The notes beneath the pieces were generated by a model. That model was not told the DNA's origin. It saw nothing but the letters and a program-made list of their open reading frames with translations, and did not search any database. DNA of 34,356 nt, from contig JAENRP010000345.1 of NCBI GenBank assembly GCA_024741835.1, positions 1 to 34,356 of the forward strand, written 5' to 3'. A program made the translations under genes and the position numbers. Shown here piece after piece: positions 10,087 through 21,260 of this stretch (its first letter is position 1; every line of letters starts with the position of its first letter). Source of the DNA: Diplocarpon mali (lineage: Eukaryota; Ascomycota; Leotiomycetes; Helotiales; Drepanopezizaceae).

Positions 10087-10178
10087 GGCTCACCGCCTTC
10101 GGCCCTAATTCGAGAACTGCTTCTCCTCCTACACTTTTCTGCCATTCGTAGTCACTGAGCCACTGAAGGCGGTGAGCC
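10087..10178. repeat. 14-bp perfect inverted repeat
   Basis: GGCTCACCGCCTTC at 10087-10100 is the exact reverse complement of GAAGGCGGTGAGCC at 10165-10178, with a 64-bp loop. It may be the ends of a small terminal-inverted-repeat element or a hairpin. No target-site duplication is obvious. Confidence 0.7.
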
Positions 10179-10200
10179 ACGCGTCGTTCCCTGCACCTGG

Positions 10201-10275
10201 CTTCCCTTACTCCCGCTTTTCGGTGGGCTGCAAACGTGGGCATGTCTAATAAATGGACTCTGACCAAGCGGAAGC
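10201..10275 (-). repeat. Dispersed repeat copy a
   Basis: Read on the minus strand it carries CTTGGTCAGAGTCCAT, then GCCCACGTTTGCAGCCCACC followed by an A-rich stretch. The same order of blocks occurs in copies b and d. Differences are largely transitions. Confidence 0.5.
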
Positions 10276-11990
10276 CGACCTGTGCCCAGGTATCCAAGGT
10301 TCACATTCGAAGCCCGCTGAGAAAAGTGCGGGAATGAAATCAGACCTCCGATAGTAATCAGGGTGACTTTTCTAAGCCGGACTACGCCGACTAGCTTGCG
10401 ATGTGTACGATACCGTATGATTTCTATCCGGTCGCGCGACCTGCTAGTGATCAATATGCCGCGTATGCAAAATATCTTGGAAACGGAGTTGTTCATAAGC
10501 TAGCGCCCGGTTAGCAAACTTTATGGGAGACTCTTTACCACGGGACAGTGTACACAGTAGAATGAAATAAATAACATGGTACAGCGTTTAACTGGCAGAC
10601 ATGGGGGGGCAGTTTAGCCTGATCAGGTAATATCCCTGAGCTGCTTCTGGCCCAGCGTTTTGCTATATTCACAGTATGATTAAGTACTGGAAGAATTTGG
10701 AGGTAAACGTAGAGGAATACGCATTAAGAACTGATGTGAGGTAGCGTTACAGTTTTATTAGAAAATTGAAGAACCGATTTATCATGCTATAATATTCAAT
10801 ACTCATATGTGTATCTATACCCTGGTATATTTGAGTATAGACTCATGCCAGGGATATTATTGCTTTGTTTAGTTGATCATGAACCCCTGCCAAATACCAG
10901 GGACAACAACTTACCGCTGTACCGTAGTAAACTCCGTCCTTCCGCCCGCCAAGCTCCCGAGAACACTTGGGGGAGAAAATGAGGGGGGCTCCAGAGGATA
11001 GGCCGACCAACAATGCAACAGTTGCCTAGTGCGAGTCTCCCATTTAAATTCCAAGATTAAGCACCAAGCGCAGATTGTGGAATCGCGTAAATTGATTGAG
11101 GGTATACGGGATACGGATTTTAATCGATTACGAGTACAGCGTCCCCGGCCAAGCGAGCCCCTCACGAAAGTAAAACCAACCTTGCAAACGCAGGTCAACT
11201 CTTCCACCTTGAAAGCACGCTAGTATAGTGCTTGTTTGACGTGCAACGAAGTACCAAGCTCTTGTCTTTGAGTTATTTCATGCTGCTTTATCTACCCTCT
11301 TAGTGCCTGATACCCGAATCCCCTGTATGATCAGCAGGGGTGCGTAAAGGTGTCTTCTCGTAAAATCGCTTGCATTTATTCTCATTGTGTGATTATTGGA
11401 GGCATGCGACGATTGCTTTTGTCTTGTTGGACTTGTTCTAACAACGGCTAGGTATAGCCTACTCGAGAGAAGTCAGTCCTGGCCGGACCATTTAGGTTAC
11501 ACGGCGCGAGCAAGCCGCGTCTCCAAAATCTCGAGGATATATAGGTTGATTATAGCCGTGCTTTAAATTGCCATTTCAAGGTTGACCAGCCAACCAGAAT
11601 ATTCTCATCCTGTACTCTGAAGATTGTTCCAATATGGGTAGGGCTCTGAACCCTGTAGTATGCGAGATTGAAAGAGACAAGACTCCTCGGTACTCGTACA
11701 GCGCTTATCGGTGACTGTACTCCATGTCAACAAGGTGGGCCGTGGGAATTCGGTCCTGAACACCTTGCGAATCTGGCGAATTTAAAGATTTTTTGCAAAG
11801 AGAGAAACAGAGAGAGAAACAAGGAGAGGATGAAAAAACTTCTCATTACTATCTCAGACCTGCGGCGATTGGTTTCTTAGAATTCTTTACATGTTACTCG
11901 CACACTGTAGTCAACACGCGAGGGAAATGGGTTACTGCGAAAGACAGGGGGTAAATCATGACATCTGCTATTTACCGTGTATACCTCCGT

Positions 11991-12060
11991 GTAGTACTCG
12001 TTTTTGCTTAGTGGGCTACAATTGTGGGCGTATCCATCACATGGACCTTGACCAGCCACC
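11991..12060 (-). repeat. Dispersed repeat copy b
   Basis: Read on the minus strand it carries CTGGTCAAGGTCCATG, then GATACGCCCACAATTG, then TAGCCCACTAAGCAAAAAC. It is the closest match to copy d (15470-15550). It lies inverted relative to copy c, 60-80 bp to the right. Confidence 0.5.
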
Positions 12061-12070
12061 TCGTGCTTCG

Positions 12071-12088
12071 TAGTACTTCGAAGTACTA
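12071..12088. repeat. 18-bp perfect palindrome
   Basis: TAGTACTTCGAAGTACTA is its own reverse complement. It sits between inverted repeat copies b and c, within a few bases of their midpoint. Confidence 0.85.
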
Positions 12089-12118
12089 TCCCAAAACTCA
12101 GCTACCCCTAGGAATCAA

Positions 12119-12160
12119 CGATCCACATTTGCAGTCCACTGAAAAAAAGGCAGTACTTCG
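12119..12160 (+). repeat. Dispersed repeat copy c
   Basis: The plus strand shows GATCCACATTTGCAGTCCAC, then an A-rich tract and CAGTACTTCG. It matches the core of copies a, b and d but lacks the clear GGTCA block upstream. Confidence 0.4.
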
Positions 12161-13184
12161 TAATCGCTGTTTGCGCCGCCTCCCACGGCCGCACACCACC
12201 TGCCCCTGCCCGTGCCCCTCCTGTGGTAGTTGGTGCAAATCATGACTATACGGTGTATACCGAGGTACCGTGTGTACTATGTAGTCGCCGACACGTGATT
12301 ACTACAAACATAATGTCTAGAGCAGGTTATTCCGCACCGGGGCAAGTAGCTCGATCTGCTATAATACAAGTAATAGAGATAATCAAAGTACCTCCTCAGC
12401 TCTATGGAACGAGATCCTTTATATCTGTTTTAATGCAAGATCGCAGAAGTCTAGTTACGTTATTTGGTATGGGCTAGAGGAAGCTTATGGCGTTAAGGTT
12501 ATATCTTTTTGAGGCTGTACGTAGTGGCTGTCATTTGTACTATCTATCTTGCCTCCAAAGGAGGGTTGGTGGTGCCGTGGGGTGGGGGAAAGGGGCTCAT
12601 CGAGGAGGCGCAGCCAACGATTACGTGCTGGAGGTTTCTACTAATAAGCCACATATGCCTAAACCGACACACGCTAGCAACCTGACACGCTTCAATCCGA
12701 GGGTGCGCCTTATATTATGCCTCGTAAATTACAGAAAGGAAAAACATCAATAAAGCAGGAGCCTGGAGACCTTGACCTCATCAACAGTAAACCCTTCCCA
12801 ATCTTTGGCCCTCTTAGGGTGCGCTTGGTCCGGAGCTCAAACTGGGGAAATCGTGTTATTGAGTACGATTTTGCGACACCTAGACGCTTGGTCCTCTGGC
12901 ATGATCTGGTATATGAATTTCAGTGATTCGTAATCACTTTCGCTACCCTATACAAGTTTGAGCAATTTCCAAAACTTGGTTTCGAGGCTGTTTCCGTGTT
13001 TTGAAAACTGTATCGGAGCTAATAGCTCCTTGTGAAATAGGTTGAATCTTATTACGTTCTCTCCTTCAAGAACAGGGAGCTGTCAAGAACTTTAGATGTA
13101 ATCACGTTATACAAATTCAAAATTTTATCGACTATTTCGTTTTATAATACCTTACTACTTATGGTAAAATGATCTTAATTAAAG

Positions 13185-13861
13185 TATTTTTCTTCTAATA
13201 TCCTTTATTAATTCCGAGCTATATTATATATGCGAAAAACGCTATAGTCGGACTTATATATATAAGGAGAAACGAGTCTAAAAACTCCCTATACCTTTAC
13301 TATTTAGCCTATTATACCTATGAGTCCTGATTCCTTAAATAAGAGTCTACCCTATACCTTAGTCGATAGTTATTCCCTCTAGGTCCTTGGCGAATACATT
13401 CTCGAAAGGTGCTTTAATAGGTAGAGTCGCCTTAATTCTCTATTTTAAGATAAGCCTTTTATGCCGATAGCGGCTATTTATTTGATTGTATCTAGCGTCT
13501 TAAGAGACGGTCGCAGCTTTCAATTACAACCCTTCTTATCGATTGCAAATAAAATTATCGTAATATATTCTTTTCCTTTTTCTCCCCCTCCTTATCCTTG
13601 TGTATTATGACCTGCCCTTTTCCCCTTGGTATCCTTTATAAAGACTTCCTTTTCATTATAGACATTTATTTGAATTATCCTAGAGTACGCAAGTGGAGGT
13701 CGAAAGTGGAAAGTCTTTATAAAAATATTATATAGTAGAGAGAAAATTTGTTCATTTCGACTTTTCCGAAAGTTCTAGCTTTATTCGACTCGAATTTGAT
13801 TATTTCGCAATTGAAAGGGCTTTGCAGACTCTTAAAGAGTCTGCCGGCTCGTAGGAGACAG
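13185..13861 (+). repeat. Decayed direct repeat, copy A
   Basis: This AT-rich block of about 680 bp aligns collinearly with copy B (about 17770-18466). Shared anchors in order include GCTATAGTCGG (13241), the AAAAACTCC block, ATTTAGCCT, ATACCTTAGTCGAT, GAAAGGTGCTTTAATA, ATATATTCTTTT, GAGGTCGAAAGT, CTAGCTTTATTCGACT and AGGAGACA (13853). Differences are numerous and many are C/T or G/A, as expected after RIP. No open frame remains and the element type cannot be told. Confidence 0.8.
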
Positions 13862-16454
13862 TAATTCAAGTTGTTTTTACTAGTAATAGTAGTATGACTT
13901 CTGTATCACTATCTTTTACTAGACTGCCAAATCAACTATGGTATTAGCCCGCTACTATTCCTAAACTTATCTTCTTACTTTGCAGTACCTGAAAATCATG
14001 AACCCTTAGATTCTAGCAGTTTTAAATTTTGAAACTACAAGGAATACCGTAACTCGAGAAACTCAATTCTAGCGCTCCCCACTTTACGGGAAACTGAGAT
14101 TTTGAGAAACAGAGGTGCGACCAAAAAACAGTTTTAAAATCGAGTATTTGCGAAGCGGTCTCCTTAGTTTTCCGTCACTCGCCAACTAAAACTCCGGACC
14201 GAACAGGCCCTTACTCATGCTCCGGACAGTAGAAGCTCGGGACTCTAGTGTTACCTGTGGAATCGACTAATCCGGACCTAACCCCGACCTACCATATGAG
14301 ACCAGAGGCTACCCGAGAAGGTTCAGAAACCGTCTACGTGGTACACTGGACTCCTGCCATCAGGATACGGATATGTGAGAATTTCTAGTTTCATTCCCTA
14401 TCTGTTCGCGGCGCCTCCCACCTAATCAAGACTAAACTCCTTGTACATTCCCTTCCATAGGACGACCCTTCGAAATCTGGGTACGGATAGGGTTGGTTCG
14501 AAAAGAAATCCTTATACGAAGTATTCTACTTCACGTGACCCACGCCTCTGAGATACTGAGTGTCGTTAGAATAATGTTCTGGAAGTGCAAGTTACAAATA
14601 TCACATCTATTTAGAGTCTCTACTATTGTAAACTTCCGGCGCTATGAAATGAGTTATCTTTACTGGAACATTATCGAGCCCGGCTTTGATTTTGCCAACA
14701 GATTAGCGCTGCTATCTATAAATCCCAAATCCATGTTAACACTTACAGTTAATGTCAAGCTTTTTTCAAAATAGTTTTTTCTTGGGTACTAGGCTGTGTT
14801 CTCGAGGTGGTTAGAAGTACACATAACAGAGAGATTCTTCGCAAATGTAAGGAACAAATCCCTTTGGTGAGATGGACTACCAAGAGATCCCATCATAAGG
14901 ATCTCCCGGTTGTACGAACTCGGGCTGGACATGTAGAAATCCTTACTGCCGTTTGGTCCCCCTGATTTTGCAGGCAACATTGGCAATCCACCGCCAAGAG
15001 GGATAGCAATTTGTAGTAGGGTAGCGAATTGGAACTACTTGATTAGCTTTAAGATTGAATTTTATAATCTACATCAATGAGTCAACTAGCTAGAAACCTG
15101 GACCCTGTACAAGAAGTTGTTTGTCGAATGAAAAGAAATCAAATTGATCGATAAAACTCGAAATATAATATTTCATTTGTAAAATACCCACAGAAAGACC
15201 TTGGTATGTCGACACTTGGCTAGCTCTCGACCTCTCGTTTGAGTGACTATACTCTCCTTATGACTGTTCTAATCCGCGGGTTCTAACCCGTGGTGTCCGA
15301 GAAATGTAATAACCGGAAGTACCACCGGCCCGTATCGTTGCCTGTAATATGGGCTAATGGATTCAAAGGAATCTAGAGCCGAGAGATGCACTGCCAACTA
15401 TTAATCTGTAGTCATTTTTCTCAAGAGCTGCAAATGCGGACCTCTGATTCCTGGAGCATAGGTGAGTTTCTGATTGGTCAAAGTACATGAAGGGTACTCG
15501 TAATGGATACGCCCAGGTCTGCAGCCCACTCAAAAAAGTGTGTAGGACTATTCTTCCAGAACCCTTTGTACAGCGCCCCCTGGCTGCACCTGTATGCCGA
15601 TTGTCCTTTTTGCGGGGCGCAGGCTACGCCGAGCTCTTTCAACGGTTCAGTGCCTTTGCTCGGTTTGAAGCCCAAGCCAGAATTCGATCTGAACTGACGT
15701 TCTGAGTAATTTTAGAAACACAACAAGGGTCATCCAGTTTTCCAAATTACCAATTATATTCCCTGTGAACTTTTCGTCCGGGGCTCCAGTTTTACTCCAG
15801 TCCTCAAGCGGTCGAACGTTCATGAGTACTGTGGAAGTTAAAGGGGCGAAGGCTGTACTTCATACTAAACCTTGATCCTAATCCCGCATTGATAAGCTTG
15901 CAAGTCATGGATGGTTTATGCTTTTGGGAGTGCCTGCGATGTGGGCCTCGCTCGGCACGAGTGCGAGTACTCGTATCCGCACGCGAGATCTGTAGTTCCC
16001 ATCTCGGCGCCACGCGCTGATTGGCCTACTCACGGTACAGCGTTCTGGCATTTGCCGTCCGGCATAGAGATCCTCTTCCCCTCCGCAGTTTGGGGCTGGG
16101 GAATGGAGGACGCAAGACTCGCCTTGGACTATACGAGTATGGCGCGCTTGTCGATTACGAGACTTGACGAGGATGCGACCGCAATTCCTTGCTGACTGGA
16201 AAGAGGGGCTTCAACAGTCATATAAGGATTCTGGGCGTCCCAGGTTAAAGCAAGCGGGCTTCAAAAGTCTTTGACCTGAGCTGTCATCTGCAACCTAAAT
16301 CACACACACAGGACCTCGCACCATACAATAGCACTACACCACCTGGCACACAAGTCCTTGAATTCAAACACGTCCCGACATACCATATCTCTATCCTCCT
16401 ACAGATACATTTCTCATCCTACCTTCTCAAGCGCCATCCTCTCCAACAAACAGG
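13862..16454. other. Decayed region between repeat A and the small membrane-protein gene
   Basis: No gene is supported. Open frames are under 100 codons. The longest coding-like minus-strand frame ends near 14789 and reads back to about 15030, with the segment SGGPNGSKDFYMSSP. It is bounded by stops and I do not recognise it; it may be a gene remnant. A repeat copy (d) lies at 15470-15550. The last 200 bases before 16455 are CT-rich, as in many fungal leaders. Confidence 0.45.
15470..15550 (+). repeat. Dispersed repeat copy d
   Basis: The plus strand carries GATTGGTCAAAGTACATG, an 11-bp insertion relative to copy b, then GGATACGCCCAGGTCTGCAG and CCCACTCAAAAAAGTG. It is on the opposite strand to copies a and b. 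Confidence 0.5.
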
Positions 16455-16780
16455 ATGAGCGTAGACACACTAGCCGGTGTCATGGACACCATCACACGAA
16501 CAATCATCGAGCGAGGAATAATTGAAGCGAGGGATGACAAATCTTTCTGGGACAAGTACAAGTGGTATATCATCGGAGGACTCGGTGCGATGCCTATCCA
16601 GATTGGTCTTGGTTACTGGTAGTAAGTAAATTCACGTGGCCGAGCCACAGACTGAGGTTAGCGTCGCTAATAATTATAAATAGCTGGAGACGTCGCAAGG
16701 CGAAGAAGGCAGCTGCCTTGAAGAGAACAGAAGAGGAACAGGGAATGGGAACATATTCGAACATGGGTGGACAACGTTAG
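16455..16780 (+). CDS. Small single-pass membrane protein, two exons
   Basis: The model is exons 16455-16621 and 16684-16780 with a 62-nt intron (GTAAGT to AAATAG, with GCTAAT near the acceptor), giving 87 residues. Residues 1-36 are soluble with a charged end (DDKSFWDKYK). About 37-56 is a hydrophobic segment (WYIIGGLGAMPIQIGLGYW), followed at once by a strongly basic stretch (RRRKAKKAA) and a polar tail. This is the layout of a single membrane span with the C-terminus in the cytosol. I do not recognise the family. The intact frame and canonical intron contrast with the decayed DNA on both sides, suggesting it is under selection. Confidence 0.65.
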
Positions 16781-17769
16781 TGATGGGTATGCGTTTCGGC
16801 GCTCGAAGAAGTCTGGTTTTCGTTTTGAATCATGATCGGGTGTAAGACCCTGCTTGTGTTTCCGCGCTGGCGGTCATCTCCCGCAATATTTATCCCATGG
16901 ACTGCACATCGACATTCGACATTTCGGGTCGGCACGGCAGCAAGGAAGAAGGTGAAAGCAACAGATACTTGAGTTTTGGCGGATGAACTCGAGTATACTA
17001 TTGTCTTCAACTACGAATCATTGTATTTGTTTGCTCCGATCTCAGGCGTTCTGAAGGGTCCATAGTCTGCTTTTTCTATGTATATTCTGCCTCAGAATTA
17101 TCATTCGCTTCGCCTGTACAGCGTTCTAATATGATTTCAAAATGAACGCAGTCATATTTCTCATGCAGCTCTTCATTCTTCCAAATTTTCTACCTGCAAC
17201 ACCCTGCCTGCTCATCCCGACGATCGCAATCTTAACACAGTAACCTTCACGACTGCCGAAGAACTTCAAGTGAAAGCTTCAGTCGACTTGGTTAAATTCG
17301 GTTTTTGTGTGGGCCCAATGACGGTCAACTTGGAAGTTTAAAATAGTCTACAACCACCAGGTCGGGGCCTTTATTGCTAACATACATCATTATGAATCAT
17401 AATTTGTCATCTTCAACATCAAACTTCGTGCGTTACACGTCAAGTCATATGCCTTGACTCTTTGCTCCTTCCTTCAAGTACGACAAAAAAATATCAGTAA
17501 TTGCAATGAAATTATAAGTTACGCGACCTCTTAAATCAAATTTAGATAATATTAACAATAACATAAGCTGAATGGCTAAGAATTCGTCTAGCGCATGATA
17601 TATCAGCTGCAAGTGAAAATTGCTTCTCGTCATCAGTTAGACTTAAAGCGCTGTTAGCTCTTAGTAATTAGGACTCATAGTTTTCGGTGTATTTCCGCTA
17701 CATTTTTGATTATTCATAGTTGAGAAAAAGAAAACTAAGGCTAAAAAATCCCACCTCGAGCCTCCCTTT
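16781..17769. other. AT-rising spacer without a gene
   Basis: The first few hundred bases probably hold the 3' untranslated region of the small membrane-protein gene. The rest becomes AT-rich and carries no supportable coding frame. Confidence 0.45.
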
Positions 17770-18466
17770 TATGATTTTTTTTCCTTTTATAATGCTATAT
17801 TATTTATAGATTATAAAGCATAAGCGAGAAACGCTATAGTCGGATTAATATACAAGGAGAAACTAGCCTAAAAACTCCTCATATTTTTGCTATTTAGCCT
17901 TATAAAATTGTAAATCCTAATTCCTTAAACTAGGTCCGATCTATACCTTAGTCGATTGTCATCCCCTTTAGGTCTTTGGCAAGTGTTCTTGAAAGGTGCT
18001 TTAATAAGCAGAGTCACCTCAAGTTCTCTATTTTACTATAAGCTCTTTATATAGATAGCAGATATCAATTTAACTATATTAAGCGTCTTATACATCGGCG
18101 TTAGCTCTTGATTATAATAATTCTTATCGACTTCATACAAAAATATCGCAATATATTCTTTTGCTTCTCCTCTTCCTCCTCCTCCACTTTAAATACTATA
18201 ATCTGCCTTCGTCCCCTTTACATCCTTTATTTAGTCTTTCCTCTAATTATAGGTATATATTTGAATAATTCTAGAGTATGCAAATAGAGGTCGAAAGTAA
18301 TGAGTGTTTATAAAGGAGGTAGTGTAGTAGAAAGAAATTTTTCATTCCGACCTTTTCGCATATTCTAGCTTTATTCGACTTCAGGTTGGATTATTTCGTA
18401 GCCGAAAGAACTTGATCTCGGCTTTGTAGACTCGCTCAAACAATTTTTAGGTTCCTAGGAGACAAC
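17770..18466 (+). repeat. Decayed direct repeat, copy B
   Basis: It is collinear with copy A in the same orientation. GCTATAGTCGG is at 17833, offset 4592 from copy A, and AGGAGACA is at 18457, offset 4604. The near-constant offset shows true homology with only small indels. It is AT-rich, with stops in all frames. Confidence 0.8.
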
Positions 18467-19278
18467 ACCTACAGGTAGTAAGTTGTCGTCTCTCCCCGGC
18501 CATGGTTTCCAGTCTGTCGAACTGTCACAGTTGCAATAGACGTCCGGAAAATCTATCCCGTAGCTTGCGAAGGGCTACAAATTTTAGCGCTAGCGACGTG
18601 CCGGAAATCAAACCAATTTATATAATTAACTACTTTCCAAATATTTTATCAATAGCCCGCAAATTCGTTTCAACTACTACTAATTTGACCATGGCGAAGC
18701 GAGGTCCCTTGGACCCGGAGCTTGCATAGGGCCGCCGTAGCGACGACCTTGTGAAGTATAGGTAGATTACGAGAATAAGTGGACAGGGTTGGAATGTAGA
18801 CTTCAGAGAATTTCTCATTACAGCGCACTCACGAGAGATTTGTAGTTCAAATGATGCTATGCTCAGGACTGCTCTTCAGTACTTGTTGCATGCTCGGATA
18901 TTTCACAGTTGTCTGACTATTTTTGTAATCTCGTGACTATGCTATTTCACATGCACGCCGCTCCCTATGCTAGGGCTAGTGCAGGCGTCCATATCAGCCA
19001 GCTTAACAAGGCCCTACTGCTTATCGTCGGAATTTGTGGTCCCATGATGACGGGATGCTTAAGAATTCATTTCATTCCGCACTTCAGTATTTTCAGACCT
19101 TGCATGCGCAATATATCAATGCTATTTTCAGCCTGATCAGTAAAACTTACGCCTCTTGAGCCTTGGTCGTAGTTCAATTCGCTCCATGACTATCTTTGAA
19201 GACATTCCATACTTGGACATAAGTATATTTTTCGCATCCCATTCTTAAGCCTACTTGCAAACACGTTTATCCTAATCA
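18467..19278. other. Spacer upstream of the 19279 gene
   Basis: No gene is supported. The part nearest 19279 should contain that gene's promoter, but I see no clear TATA element. Confidence 0.45.
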
Positions 19279-20376
19279 ATGGACCAGCAGCGCACACGAA
19301 ACCCCAGTATCCCTCTAGCCTACCGCCCTCTCTCCGAAATCATGCCTCGAACGCAAGGCCCCTCGATACTCTCCTCGATGTTGCCTTCCGCCGTTCAATC
19401 TCGACTCCCTAATCTGCCATCACTCCGGTGCTCTGTCAGTATGTACGGGATGGCGCGCAAGAGCACGACGGTTGAAGCGAGGCCGTCGTCCAAATCCTCT
19501 GCCTCGTCTGCTTCATCAGGGACGAGGACTCCAGAAGCGGGATATACGTCTGCCATGGTGTTGAGTGACACGCGGAGAATGACGGCAGAGCAGGAAATGT
19601 TTGGATACTTCGAAGGCGCGTCAAGTGACGAGGAAGCGGCTTCGAAAGGACGGGGGCATGGGATGAAAGTAGCAGAGAATAAGAGCGGCATAAGCTGGAA
19701 ATTTGCGAATCAGGGTAAGTCAGTCCGCAGGCGTTGCTCAAAGTACGCTGACAGTTGCATTTTCTTAGGTCTCAGTCTACTCAGTCTCGCGGTCAACGAA
19801 TCCTCTTCAATATCTCAAGACCCGTCTTACAGAAACGCAAGTTTTGCTCGCCAAGTTTACCTACACGCCTTGACCTATCTGATTCGCGCCCTGCCCTCTG
19901 ATCTCACAACAGAAGAGCAGCTCAGTCTGCGGAGCTCTCTCCCCGAGGGCGTGGTCGAACCGCTGCATCTTGAGATCAACAGCTACGCGTCCCAAGGGAC
20001 AGGCACATCTCCAGACAGCCAGCCGTCTTTGCTGCATCGTACGCTGGCATCTAGCATCATCCAGCTGTTTATCTTCCTGCACTTCATCATCCCGTATATC
20101 AAGCAACTGCTGAGTGCCGCATATCAATACGACCGCGAACATAAGATATCGGAGAAAGTGCTAAGTCAGAGTATCGAGGCGGCGGATAATCTGGGGAAGA
20201 CTGGATTGAATCTGACAGGTGCTATATACGGGATGGGCGATGGCAAGGTTGGCAAGTTTATTACGGAGACGACGGCCTGGTTTGTAGAGGGTGTGACGGG
20301 TGGCATTCACGAAGGTATGGGAGAGGGAATGATTATTATGGGTGCTCCTAGAAGAACAGCGCCAACGAAGAGATGA
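19279..20376 (+). CDS. Conserved fungal protein of unknown function with a membrane segment
   Basis: The model is exons 19279-19714 and 19769-20376, giving 347 residues. The intron is 54 nt (GTAAGT to TTCTTAG, with a CTGAC branch site), in frame and without stop codons, so the unspliced frame of 365 codons is also open. Splicing is preferred because the signals are canonical and it joins FANQG to LSLLSLAV cleanly. Residues 1-110 are basic and Ser/Pro-rich and probably disordered. A helical region follows (SFARQVYLHALTYLIRALP). A hydrophobic segment at about 238-258 (SSIIQLFIFLHFIIPYI) is a likely membrane anchor. A glycine-rich end follows (TGGIHEGMGEGMIIMG). It reads like a fungus-specific membrane-associated protein; I cannot assign a role. 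Confidence 0.8.
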   Translation: MDQQRTRNPSIPLAYRPLSEIMPRTQGPSILSSMLPSAVQSRLPNLPSLRCSVSMYGMARKSTTVEARPSSKSSASSASSGTRTPEAGYTSAMVLSDTRRMTAEQEMFGYFEGASSDEEAASKGRGHGMKVAENKSGISWKFANQGKSVRRRCSKYADSCIFLGLSLLSLAVNESSSISQDPSYRNASFARQVYLHALTYLIRALPSDLTTEEQLSLRSSLPEGVVEPLHLEINSYASQGTGTSPDSQPSLLHRTLASSIIQLFIFLHFIIPYIKQLLSAAYQYDREHKISEKVLSQSIEAADNLGKTGLNLTGAIYGMGDGKVGKFITETTAWFVEGVTGGIHEGMGEGMIIMGAPRRTAPTKR

Positions 20377-21260
20377 GATTAGATATGTCTTTTGTACAAT
20401 GTAGCGAATAGACGGATATGAATTTGAGATCGGGAGGGATGCATTGCTTTCTGATACCCTGATATGACAGCTGGCATTTGGTCCTTGGTTGCTTGGCCTT
20501 TTTAGTGGGCTGACTAGATCTTTATAGAACTTACACAGTTGGAATAATTTGTTCTTTAGATGATTTGCAGTGTCTCTGGATTCTGTGAATATCGAGTTGG
20601 GCTGTTGTGCCTGTCGCCGGATTAGTACAAGTATTTGCACCCAATAAGATAATACTAAAGATCTTTTTATCCTCCATCGCACTTTGCTGTCACGAGGACG
20701 ATTAAATCAATCTGTGAAGTTAAAAATCGGTACACAATCTCTCCAGTTCTCAGTGCATGATAATCTTCTAGGTAGAGAAGATTCAGAGTCATGACATCAA
20801 TCTTGTTGGTATGCAGGCTTCGAGCTTTAATTCTATATGGGGCTTTTCAAAAGCTTACGGATAACTATTATTTTCTTTTAGTTTTGGTCCCAAGGTAAAA
20901 TATTGTCATCTCTATACTTCTTCGAGAAACAGAGAGATAGAAGTCGGAGAGGAATGATGTGTATCACAATTCTCATTGTGGTTCCGGAGGGCGATAAGTC
21001 TTACTGCTATACGCTTAGGTAACTACTAGGTAGGTAGCCACCTATGTAGGTGTTGTTAGTGGCTCGGCAGGGGTCGCACGGGCCCAGAAAATTTCAAAAA
21101 TGTTCTTTGGACTCATGAAGCACTCCAATAATTTCCTCAGCGACATCAACAACAGGACCGCATTTCCATATACGCTCCTTGTTGTATTCGTTTCACCCCT
21201 TACTATTGTCGCAACTCTTACTTCTTTTCCAGTAGGCGCGATTCCTGCCCGCCTTTGACC
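20377..21260. other. Intergenic spacer
   Basis: It holds the 3' end of the upstream gene and the promoter of the helicase gene, which are transcribed in the same direction. No other coding signal is seen. A short TAGGTAGGTAGC repeat lies near 21030. Confidence 0.5.

Larger units (their letters stand above)
9678..13184. other. Gene-poor decayed spacer
   Basis: No gene is supported in these 3.5 kb; open frames are short and scattered. It contains three copies of a dispersed repeat, an 18-bp perfect palindrome and a 14-bp inverted repeat, each listed separately. AT content rises toward 13000. This looks like old mobile-element debris. Confidence 0.55.

Noticed and set aside
14789..15030. Coding-like minus-strand frame with a Ser/Gly/Pro-rich segment
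   Set aside because: It is short, bounded by stops and unrecognised. It could be a remnant, but I cannot support a gene.
13185..18466. Reading repeats A and B as LTRs of one retrotransposon
   Set aside because: No TG/CA ends, primer-binding site or reverse-transcriptase remnant could be seen, and a cellular-looking spliced gene lies between them.
21255..21260. Upstream TTG start for the helicase
   Set aside because: The in-frame ATG at 21261 follows immediately and gives a normal mitochondrial presequence.
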